In this document: one piece after another, positions 47,494 to 56,762 of the stretch | Numbering within the stretch: position 1 is the stretch's first letter | How the letters are laid out: each line of letters begins with the position of its first letter | NCBI GenBank assembly: GCA_963556255.1 | Contig: OY744607.1 | Span: 44,468,152 to 44,532,151 of the forward strand | Direction of reading: 5' to 3' | Origin: Allolobophora icterica | Lineage: Eukaryota > Annelida > Clitellata > Crassiclitellata > Lumbricidae | DNA: 64,000 bases | The notes under the pieces: generated by a model | What the model was told of the DNA's origin: nothing | Seen by the model: only the letters and a program-made list of their open reading frames with translations | Databases searched by the model: none | Program-made: the position numbers and the translations under genes

Positions 47494-49128
47494 TCCTCCA
47501 ACCCTCCATTCCCTCTCTTCCTCCAACCCTCCGTTCCCTCTCTTCCTCCAACCCTCCTTTACCTCTCTACCTCCAACCCTCCGTTCCCTCTCTTCCTCCA
47601 ACCCTCCGTTCCCTCTCTTCCTCCAACCCTCCTTTACCTCTCTACCTCCAACCCTCCGTTCCCTCTCTTCCTCCAACCCTCCGTCCGCTCTCTTCCTCCA
47701 ACCCTCCGTTCCCTCTCTTCCTCCAACCCTCCGTTCCCTCTCTTCCTCCAACCCTCCATTCCCTCTCTTCCTCCAACCCTCCGTTCCCTCTCTTCCTCCA
47801 ACCCTCCATTCCCTCTCTTCCTCCAACCCTCCATTCCCTCTCTTCCTCCAACCCTCCGTTCCCTCTCTTCCTCCAACCCTCCATTCCCTCTCTTCCTCCA
47901 ACCCTCCGTTCCCTCTCTTCCTCCAACCCTCCATTCCCTCTCTTCCTCCAACCCTCCTTTACCTCTCTACCTCCAACCCTCCGTTCCCTCTCTTCCTCCA
48001 ACCCTCCGTCCGCTCTCTTCCTCCAACCCTCCGTTCCCTCTCTTCCTCCAACCCTCCGTTCCCTCTCTTCCTCCAACCCTCCATTCCCTCTCTTCCTCCA
48101 ACCCTCCGTTCCCTCTCTTCCTCCAACCCTCCATTCCCTCTCTTCCTCCAACCCTCCATTCCCTCTCTTCCTCCAACCCTCCGTTCCCTCTCTTCCTCCA
48201 ACCCTCCATTCCCTCTCTTCCTCCAACCCTCCGTTCCCTCTCTTCCTCCAACCCTCCATTCCCTCTCTTCCTCCAACCCTCCATTCCCTCTCTTCCTCCA
48301 ACCCTCCGTTCCCTCTCTTCCTCAAACCCTCCATTCCCTCTCTTCCTCCAACCCTCCATTCCCTCTCTTCCTCCAACCCTCCGTTCCCTCTCTTCCTCCA
48401 ACCCTCCATTCCCTCTCTTCCTCCAACCCTCCATTCCCTCTCTTCCTCCAACCCTCCATTCCCTCTCTTCCTCCAACCCTCCGTTCCCTCTCTTCCTCCA
48501 ACCCTCCATTCCCTCTCTTCCTCCAACCCTCCATTCCCTCTCTTCCTCCAACCCTCCATTCCCTCTCTTCCTCCAACCCTCCGTTCCCTCTCTTCCTCCA
48601 ACCCTCCATTCCCTCTCTTCCTCCAACCCTCCATTCCCTCTCTTCCTCCAACCCTCCATTCCCTCTCTTCCTCCAACCCTCCATTCCCTCTCTTCCTCCA
48701 ACCCTCCATTCCCTCTCTTCCTCCAACCCTCCATTCCCTCTCTTCCTCCAACCCTCCATTCCCTCTCTTCCTCCAACCCTCCGTTCCCTCTCTTCCTCCA
48801 ACCCTCCATTCCCTCTCTTCCTCCAACCCTCCATTCCCTCTCTTCCTCCAACCCTCCACTCCCTCTCTTCCTCCAACCCTCCGTTCCCTCTCTTCCTCCA
48901 ACCCTCCACTCCCTCTCTTCCTCCAACCCTCCGTTCCCTCTCTTCCTCCAACCCTGCATTCCCTCTCTTCCTCCAACCCTCCGTTCCCTCTCTTCCTCCA
49001 ACCCTCCACTCCCTCTCTTCCTCCAACCCTCCGTTCTCTCTCTTCCTCCAACCCTCCGCTCGCTCTATTTCTCCTTTCCTTCATTCGCTCTCTTCCTCCA
49101 ACCCTCCGTTCGCTCTCTTCCTCAAAAT
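47494..49128. repeat. 25-bp minisatellite, about 65 copies
   Basis: The unit is CCTCCAACCCTCCATTCCCT plus CTCTT, with variants at the CATT/CGTT/CACT position and rarer TTTACCTCTCTAC and CGTCCGC units. Because 25 is 1 modulo 3 and the units lack stops, frames stay open on both strands for over 1.4 kb. The apparent 574-residue (plus) and 480-residue (minus) proteins are periodic by-products. Confidence 0.97.
47634..48283. repeat. 325-bp higher-order duplication inside the minisatellite
   Basis: The pattern of unit variants in 47634..47958 recurs in 47959..48283, an offset of exactly 13 units. The 105 codons read on the minus strand from each are identical. Confidence 0.85.
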
Positions 49129-49659
49129 TGCCGCAGAGGCGTTCCTTGTTCCTTAATTAAAAGTAAATAAGTAGGTTTTATTAAGGATTTTTTATTTTTG
49201 ATATTTTGAATGGCAAAAAATGTACTTGTGCGAAAATTTACACTCGCCCCCGAACCTTGGTGAGTACTGAGGCGAACGTCCCTGTTGCCTCTGTGGAGTC
49301 GGCGCCTATGATTGTGGGGTGTTGATAGAGGTAGATGGCAGGCGTGACATGTCTGCATTTATTTGCCTCATACCACAGTATAAATAATTACTTATACTGT
49401 GCTCATACATAGGCCCTACAGATAAAACGCATTCGATAATCTAAGGCTTCTAAGCTGTTCTCAAATGCCGTGACACCGCCGTAAATAGTCAACAAAAGTC
49501 AAGTCTTCTGTTGCCAGTTCCCAACTCTTAGCTCACCAACATAACATATTCTCCTCTTTCAATTCCAGCGGAGGCCTTAATTTAATTTTAAAAATATCAC
49601 TTCTATCCTGTCTCCATTTCACTTCGTCTTTCTCGCCGCTCGAACTCCCAACAGCCAGT

Positions 49660-49860
49660 CTTGTTGTCCTCGAGACCAAGGTCTTGGTCTCGAGTGCGCT
49701 CGAGTTCGTTTTTAAAAGTCTTGGTCTTGGTCTTGGTCTTGACGTTCAAAGTCTTGGTCTTGGTCTTGAGGTTCAAGGTCTTGGTCTTGGTCTTGGTCTT
49801 GAGGTTCAAAGTCTTGGTCTTGGTTTTTCAAGACCAAGACCAAGACCGACCTAAAATTTT
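49660..49860. repeat. GTCTTG minisatellite, first locus, with palindromes
   Basis: Runs of GTCTTG are broken by AGGTTCAAA (33-bp period). The left end has a near-perfect palindrome, CTCGAGACCAAG, GT, CTTGGTCTCGAG (49669..49694). The right end folds back as CAAGACCAAGACCAAGACC. Confidence 0.8.
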
Positions 49861-50229
49861 AAATTTTTCCGCGCCATTGCGGTCCATAACGGTCGCACCT
49901 CTGGCCCATAGCCAATAATAGATAGCTGTTGTCTGGTCAACCGAGAGCCAGACGAACTGAGTCACAGGCAGTTAGACTTTCAGCCACACAGGTAACCCCG
50001 GCAGACTGATCCCCGCGATCAGTGCGCAGGCCAGGGGCCAAAGATCTGGGCCATAGTTACACTCCTCTTGGAGATATCTTACATCATGCACCCCCTCGCT
50101 CTCCGTCTTATGGTTGACATCTTAGTCATATCGGGATGTTGAGTTGTAGGTCAAGTCCGTATATGGACCTACTCTCATACTGGTGGCCTTGATATGACTC
50201 CTCACCCTCATTGCCCTCGCAATCTCAGA

Positions 50230-50335
<106 letters not shown>

Positions 50336-50407
50336 ACACACGGTTTGGCTACGTTTGACCAGGTTAATACCAAGGTTAATCGTGTCTGATATATATATAT
50401 ATATATA

Positions 50408-50574
50408 CAGGGGCGTCTACACCAAAGAAACCTTGGAGCAAATGCTCCATACAAGAAATGGGGGGAGGAGATCTGTCAGTGTGTGTGCCACCATTTTAAG
50501 GGAGGAAGGAACGGGGAGGGGGGAAGAAGAGGGGGAAAAGGGACGTTGCTCCAATGACTTAGGGGGATAGACGC

Positions 50575-50578
<4 letters not shown>
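50408..50578. mobile_element. About 170-bp MITE inside a TA microsatellite
   Basis: The ends CAGGGGCGTCTA and TAGACGCCCCTA are inverted copies, and (TA)n lies on both sides, so an 8-bp TATATATA duplication (hAT style) is possible but cannot be proved. A second GGGGCGTC...GCGTCTGAGG fragment follows at about 50727..50775. Confidence 0.65.
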
Positions 50579-50649
<71 letters not shown>

Positions 50650-50763
50650 CATATATATAGAGCATATATACAGAGCATATATATAGAGCATATATATATA
50701 TATATAGAGCATATATATATATATATAGGGGCGTCAGACTGATATATATATATATATATATAT
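50579..50763. repeat. (TA)n with periodic TAGAGCATA interruptions
   Basis: TA tracts broken by AGAGCATA every 12-40 bp. Confidence 0.9.
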
Positions 50764-50803
50764 ACGCGTCTGAGGAATAGTGTGGATATGATTGTGATTT
50801 TTG

Positions 50804-50952
50804 GGTCGTGGTCTTGGTCTTGGTCTTGGTCTTGAGGTTCAAAGTCTTGGTCTTGGTCTTGGTCTTGAGGTTCAAAGTCTTGGTCTTGGTCTTGGTCTTG
50901 AGGTTCAAGGTCTTGGTCTTGGTCTTGGTCTTGAGGTTTAAGGTCTTGACAA
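50804..50952. repeat. GTCTTG minisatellite, second locus
   Basis: Four 33-bp units (GTCTTG x4 plus AGGTTCAAA). It ends in TTGACAACAAGACTGCCAAC, which resembles the reverse complement of the start of the first locus. Confidence 0.85.
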
Positions 50953-51274
50953 CAAGACTGCCAACAGCATGCATCCAAAGTAGCCATGCTCATCGCTTGA
51001 CATTTTGAATCTGGATATGGAACTGAGCCTGAACATGGCTCAGGGTGGGAATTGTCGGGAGTTGGGGATTCAACCCACTAGTCTTTCTTAGGAACCCCAC
51101 AGTTAAGCCTTCATTGCACACCCCCAGAGGTCGTTTCCAACCCCCTCAGTTGTGCTCTATCATAGGCTTAGGCTAGGCCTACATCAATCGATACGGACTG
51201 ACTAACCGCGCCTCAGATTCACATTTCTGTGTGACCTTGTGTGCGTTTAAGATTTTCGTCACATTAACAACAAC

Positions 51275-51295
51275 AAAAATAAAAATAAAAATAAA

Positions 51296-51359
<64 letters not shown>

Positions 51360-51600
51360 CCCTTCAAACCCTGAAGACGAGGCCTGACCCTCCAGACAAT
51401 TAATCTGCTCTTAATAATTTTTTTCCAAATCCTGAGGGATCAATGATACCTCGGGTAAAAAAAAAATAATAATAATAATAATAATAACCGATAATTGGGA
51501 GGATGAGGCACAGTAAACCAATTTATCCACGCACCTCCTTAAGCTCTAAGAGCCTGAGGGTCACACCTCGGGCGGCAAAAAAAAATAATAATAATAATAA
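51275..51600. repeat. (AAT)n tracts separated by unique spacers
   Basis: Three poly-A/(AAT)n blocks (51275..51358, 51459..51487, 51579..51605). They separate two spacers, each holding a CCTGAGGG...CACACCTCGGG or CAATGATACCTCGGG motif, so they are probably related units. Confidence 0.7.
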
Positions 51601-51929
51601 CAACAACATTAATAATGATTTGGAAGGTTTCCAATAATGTCTTTTACTTTATCATAGTTTTTTCTTGTCAATTGAAAAATGTCTTTGAAGAGTCTCTCTC
51701 AAAGTGGTGCTATATAAATTTGCACTTAAAATTACGATTTCTTAAACCAATATATGTAAACATGAAGGAACTGAAAAAAGTGAATTTCCTGTTCTTACAA
51801 ATGCTCCACCTGGAGTTAAAACCATGACATGGTGCTGAGAAGTAATTGCATTACCACTCTGCAAATTTATATATGTACGTATGCATGCTTGTTATATGTG
51901 TAGTAGCATGCTCCGTAAGGGGGCTCTCA

Positions 51930-52290
51930 TTTCCTTTTCTAAACCTCTGAGCCGGCAATGGACGAATCCCATGGTCCTGAACACGGGGCCAGTGTTAGCT
52001 GGTCGTTTACTTCCCAGCTTACGCCAGTACCAAATTCTACTGCTTATAGTGTGCGCAAACAACTTGCCTCACCCGCCTCCTGGGCAGCAAGGGAGGTGGA
52101 AGCTGCGGCTAGGAAGACTATTCTAGAACTGTCAATGTAGGAAGAGGTGCGCGTGTCTGGAAATGGAAGGACTCTCGATCGTCTGATCTCTTCAGCAGTG
52201 TGATCTCTCCCATTGGATTGAAAGTGTAAGAAATGAAGTGTGGATCCCAACGACAAGGCTGAAACACCAAACAATACCTCCTCATTCCTC
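51930..52290 (+). other. Unassigned stretch with a 60-codon ORF
   Basis: Less AT-rich than its surroundings. An ORF from ATG 51958 to the stop at 52140 (MDESHGPEHGASVSWSFTSQ at its start, then WAAREVEAAARKTILELSM) has a helical, alanine-rich end. No family recognised. It could be part of a LINE ORF1 or a chance ORF. Confidence 0.25.
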
Positions 52291-52294
52291 AATG

Positions 52295-52341
52295 CTTAAC
52301 TCTGCCAGTAGCAGAGTTAAGCAGTGGCAGACTGCCACTGC
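52295..52341. other. Two back-to-back perfect hairpins
   Basis: CTTAACTCTGC, CAGTA, GCAGAGTTAAG (52295..52321) is followed without gap by GCAGTGGCAG, A, CTGCCACTGC (52321..52341). Confidence 0.8.
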
Positions 52342-52540
52342 ATATATACTCTGGTACTGCCAGTCTCAAGCCTGGATAACAGATCCGGAGGGCCATGCTA
52401 TCATCTTTGTTATGATGCAGCATCATTAAACTAACTAAACCAATGTTCAGTGTTTATGGAAAATGACAGAGCTTATACATTCATGTGTTATTACTTTATA
52501 GGGCCTATTACTGTTGTTTAACTTTACATTTAGTTGTTAT

Positions 52541-52751
52541 CAGGGTTGTAGTCGAGGGTAAACGCGGGTATACAGCGTATACTCACCTCTATAGAGACCG
52601 TATACTCACTTCGCAAAATATTTATATTTATTTATATTAAAATACTATAGCATATAATCACAAAATACTATAGCGCATACTTACCTCTAATTTGTTTCGG
52701 AAAACTAACCGGTAGCGTGTACTCACCTCTAATTTTACCACTACAGCCGTG
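52541..52751. mobile_element. 211-bp hAT-type MITE
   Basis: Begins CAGGGTTGTAGT and ends ACTACAGCCGTG (imperfect inverted ends). It is flanked by perfect 8-bp duplications GTTGTTAT (52533..52540 and 52752..52759). The interior repeats GCGTATACTCACCTCTA three times with variation. Confidence 0.85.
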
Positions 52752-52861
52752 GTTGTTATACATATTTAGTTTTCGCTGCATTCATATATTAACGGAATGC
52801 TCGCCACCTGCAGAACTAGTGATTTCCCAGACTAAAAGCAACTGAATATTTGAACTTAGAA

Positions 52862-53166
52862 GAGAAGAAGAGCATTCCCTTAAGCTAGCCCTAAGGTGGC
52901 CATGGGTATGAAGTGTTAGCGACTTCATTTTCTTAGCCTCGGCATATTAGGGCGGCCCTGGGCGGGTGACCAGTCCTCTCCCTTGCCATCTCATCTTCCC
53001 ATCAACAATGTATGGTTTGTGTACTCATCATAACTGAATTGGCTAGAGGTGCAGATGGGGCAGAAACTTCGAACAAAATTTCTACCCTGGTGGGAATGTG
53101 AATCACCGACCTCTCGATTGATAGTCCTGCACGCTAACAACGTAAGCCTACTAGACTAACGAGCAC
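52862..53166 (-). repeat. tRNA-derived SINE, family C, full-length
   Basis: On the minus strand, an Asp-like head TGCTCGTTAGTCTAGTAGGC and GAGGTCGGTGATTCACATTC is followed by the body (rc of AAGCTAGCCCTAAGG...TTCTTAGCC) and a (CTT)n tail. Confidence 0.75.
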
Positions 53167-53169
53167 CTG

Positions 53170-54080
53170 AACTTAATTCAACATTAAAGCATGCCTATTT
53201 AACAGTATCCTTGTAGGCCTACTTAAGCTTCCTATATATATCGCAGTCCAATACAGGATGGAGCACAAAATGCTAAAGTTTGTTCAACATAGCTCATATC
53301 CACTGCCTTGAACTACTAAAAGGAATCACTGTTTGCCCTACTTTCAATAGGTGCTGCATAGGAATTGCAGATCCAAAGGGCCTGAGTGAAAGGAAAAGGC
53401 GGAGTATTTGTTGGACCGAGCGGAACACCAGAGATGTGCTTGTGAGTCATTTCCCAGAGCTAGGTCTGCATCAAGGGCAACAGAGAAACCAGCAAATGGC
53501 GGATACGTCAATAGGGTTCCATAGTTGAATGGATTGAAGCAAACATACCTGTGCTATGCAGGTGAAATTTAATACTAAAGCACAACTTACTTATTCAGTC
53601 TGTATTATTAATTATTAGGGCCTATTACAATTTTTCATGCATGCAGTCACACAGAATTATGAACCCGATATGTGGTTAGTCAATCGCCAGGTGAAGAACA
53701 ATGAGAACTCCACTCCAGATGTTCAAAAGCCAGTGAGAATAGTGAGATTTGAGGCATTTCATTCAGTTAATGGAACAGCAATTATGAGATTTCTACTCCA
53801 CAGTTCCAGACTTAACCCATGCATAACCATTGGTTCTGATTCTGTACAATGGATTCTGTTTCTGAACTACAGTTTTTACTTAGAAGTGACAGACGACTGA
53901 TTATGAATAATGGCGCTGTAGAAGTTCCAGATTAGATTGGATCAGAATAGACTGAAAGTAGAGTATATCATGCATGACTAGACACAATCAAATGGTAGGC
54001 CTAATTCTTCATACTATGTTGAAATAAAACTTAAAAAGTAGGAGGGCATTTGATACCAGTTTGACTTGTGACGGGTGAGT
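53170..54080. other. Intergenic, nothing convincing
   Basis: Contains short ORFs of 82 and 87 codons without recognisable motifs, and one dispersed-repeat tail (TGGCGCTGTAGAAGTTCCAG) near 53911. Confidence 0.4.
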
Positions 54081-54081
54081 T

Positions 54082-54201
54082 TCAGTTGAAAGTCTTTGAG
54101 ACCGGAACACCGTTGGTTCGCTTGATCCGGTGCCGTCCTTCCTTCTTCTTCAGGAGTTCGTCGACGAGCTGATTCCATTCCTGTTGCCGCTTTGCAACAC
54201 A
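54082..54201 (-). other. Short protein-like ORF fragment of unknown family
   Basis: A stop-to-stop frame reads CVAKRQQEWNQLVDELLKKK and ends RIKRTNGVPVSKTFN before TGA. The composition (amphipathic Lys/Glu/Leu, then basic) looks like a real protein end more than chance. However, there is no ATG in frame, and an overlapping frame has its own 70-codon ORF from an ATG. Could be a last exon or a small gene with a frame error. Confidence 0.25.
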
Positions 54202-54398
54202 TCACTTTCTGAAGGGTATTTGCCATATCATAGCACTATCGGAACCAGTCGATATACTCAAAGTGGTATATCAAGGGTCGGCAGATATTAATTACCAGTA
54301 ATACTAAATTCGTCGTCGAATTCCACATCTATCGTCTACAACTTTCGACAAATGTTCACGAAACTGATGAGTACAAACGAAAATACGTCATTTCGGCG

Positions 54399-54410
54399 AT
54401 GACGTCATAT
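54399..54410. promoter_or_regulatory. CRE-like TGACGTCA palindrome
   Basis: GATGACGTCATA matches the full CREB/ATF site. It stands about 200 bp upstream of the minus-strand fragment at 54082..54201. Confidence 0.35.
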
Positions 54411-54529
54411 TTGGGCATTGTGACCTCAAGAGGCTTATATCAAAAAAGGTGATCGCAACGGGTGTAGTAAGTAATCTTATGTGACAACTTCAGTGTCACT
54501 ATTCTACATATTCCAGGTTACCATCAATC

Positions 54530-54790
54530 AATCAATCAAATATTCGTTTTATTCAACAAATCCAGTTGACAATAACGCAACAGATTACAGAAGCACGAAA
54601 ATAATAAAATGGCTTTAAGAGTTGAGAATAGAGGATGTGTAAAATTAATGCGCATCTTTAAACAAAACACATTTATCTTTAGTAGGGAGGATTAAATTGT
54701 GAGTCTGAGGCTATATCAAATTAAATTGTAATATGGAGTACGCAGCAAGGCAGTAGTTAAATTATGAGCACAATCTGGTCTCACACTGAA
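54530..54790 (-). repeat. LINE 3' end with (TGAT)n tail
   Basis: On the minus strand it ends GGATTTGTTGAATAAAACG and AATATTTGATTGATTGATTG. The upstream 200 bp is AT-rich and non-coding. TATGGAGTACGCA recurs near 55709. Confidence 0.55.
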
Positions 54791-55860
54791 AACCACGAGT
54801 CGTAGACTGTCGTTTATATCGGTTCATTACAATTTGTTTCGAACTGAGTTCCGTTTTCAGTTGCATGACTGTTAGGAAACGGTGCACTTTGACCGAATCA
54901 ACCCAGGCTCGATGTTCTTAGATAACGTCGACTCAATATAATAGTGGCGCTACAAAAGTTCTGGGGTTAACTTAAACGGGCGAACATCGATCTAATAAAT
55001 AAGACTCTTTATGTTTTAAGATTTCTATATTAATTTTGGTCTCTCTCTCTCTTAGAATCAAAGTCTACTTTTCTGACATCTAAGTTAAATTTCTCCCTCT
55101 CCCTGCAGTGTTTCTCTGGTACCAAGCTCGGCTAAGCGTAGCCAAGCCATGTATGTCCACAATGCGAAACACACTGTTCTGTATATTAAGATCCCTTCTC
55201 CCATCTAATCTAATCCAGTCTAATATTGAAATTTCTATGGGGTCGTTATCATCATGCACGAGGAGGCATCGATCGATAGTTGTGTCGCATCTATAGGCCT
55301 AATTAAAATCGCATTCCAATATCACAATCCAGTGGACAGAACCGTGCAGAACAATTAACGACCTCTACAGACCTACCACCGTTGTTTACCGCACAAGGCA
55401 TCAACCGATGGCGCGCCAGAACCAATCCGTAGACGTGAATACCAGAAAATCAGCTGTGAAAGAGAGGCAGCCTATAAAATTATGTGGTGATAAGCCATTT
55501 GAAAAAGTAAGTTATAGGTTGAGACTGAAATGAATCAAGGGATTTGAGCAAAACGAGCAGATGCGGAATAGTGTTCCAAAATCAGATCCATCATCAGAAG
55601 AAGCTGCATGGTTCAACCAAGTTGGGGTTCGACTAAGCTTCCCATTTGAGGCGAGCGATCGAACGCTCTCCTTGGTCGCTCGCCTAGGCGGCCTAGCGAC
55701 CGCGCGTATGGAGTACGCAACAAGGGGTAATTAGGGTATTACTTATGTTAGGGTACCCGGGTATGCAAAGAGTAATGCTGTAGGTGCTGTGGCTGTGTGC
55801 ATAGAATATAAAAAATAAAAGAAACAATAAAATAAATAGCAATAAAATCTGAAAATGCTA
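54790..55860. other. Intergenic, mostly unassigned
   Basis: Holds short dispersed-repeat pieces (AATAGTGGCGCTACAAAAGT near 54945; CACAAGGCATCAACCGATGG near 55391), a CT-rich tract and a GC-richer block with GGCGAGCGATCG and CGGCCTAGCGACCGCG near 55650-55700. No gene seen. Confidence 0.4.
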
Positions 55861-55863
55861 AGT

Positions 55864-55956
55864 TTAGAAGTGTCACAGGGCTGATCAGATAAAAATGTCG
55901 TTTGAATATTAATTCTTGATACCATTTTTAACTGATCAGCCCGTTGACACTTCTAA
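55864..55956. repeat. Inverted repeat with 25-bp arms
   Basis: TTAGAAGTGTCACAGGGCTG plus ATCAG pairs with CTGATCAGCCCGTTGACACT plus TCTAA across a 43-bp spacer, with one small mismatch region. Possibly a short MITE. Confidence 0.65.
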
Positions 55957-56526
55957 TTTTCACAGCCATCGCCGTCTGTGCGATTGTAATGGATCTTTAG
56001 AGTCGACAGTTGAGAGATTCGAAGTCACTTTTAGTACACGCTCGTCAAAAAGCGTTAAAACAGTAGGAAATGCATTTTACGTGTTTTGATCTTGAGCCCT
56101 AGTAGGCAGAGGCTCGGGAAGTGTTTAAAAGTTGGGTGAGCCAATCTAGGAAAACCTATAGAAGGTTTGCCTTGGTTATATATAAGGCGGTTAAAGGCCA
56201 AGGCCTGTATCTGATATGATTTATTTTAAATTTTGGTCCTTTGTTACAAACACTAGAGAAATTAATCATAATATAAAATTTCAGTAATTTTATTGATGTA
56301 TTACATAATTTCAATTACAAGCTCAATTGGTAATTTGTTGTTCTGTGTCAAGGTAATATTTATAATTTGTAATTTGTAAGTGAATTACATTTTCTATGTA
56401 ATTTGTAATTTCAAATCACATAGTGTAAAATAAAATTACTTATTTTAAATTAACCATGTTAAAATATTTGTGTAAAAACCCTTACTTATTTGAGCAAGTC
56501 ACACATTCAGTAATAATACCATAGCA

Positions 56527-56625
56527 GTGATGCCAACCTTGCATTTAAGAACACGTCTTTTCGTGGAACGTCTGATACGTGAACTATACTGGATCCATCA
56601 ACTGATGACGTACACGCCCTTTGGC
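56527..56625 (+). pseudogene. Retroelement fragment with RELYWIHQLMTYTPFGLN-type motif
   Basis: The frame from 56527 contains RLIRELYWIHQLMTYTPFGL, resembling the REAYWI..LRT..PYGLN signature near the C-terminus of Penelope/GIY-YIG-type retroelement proteins. Too short to classify. Confidence 0.35.
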
Positions 56626-56762
56626 CTTAATATAACCAAAGGCACCAACAACCATCACAACAGTCGACGCAACCACAAAAGGTTCGTGACAAGCCACAAC
56701 CACAGATTGAGCAGGTGCACCCTGTATATAACTATATATATATATATATATTTGTTTTTTAA

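Larger units (their letters stand above)
46781..49310. mobile_element. hAT-type non-autonomous transposon carrying a minisatellite
   Basis: The element starts CATAGGCGCCGACT and ends with its exact reverse complement (14 bp). It is flanked on both sides by the 8-bp duplication ATTGTGGG (46773..46780 and 49311..49318). An 8-bp duplication and a CA..TG terminus are the signature of hAT elements. The 2,530-bp body has no transposase-like frame. About 1.6 kb of it is a 25-bp tandem repeat. Confidence 0.85.

Noticed and set aside
47436..49160. Proline/serine-rich 574-residue ORF and Glu/Arg/Gly-rich ORFs on the other strand
   Set aside because: All are translations of one 25-bp minisatellite whose units lack stops; several frames on both strands are open at once.
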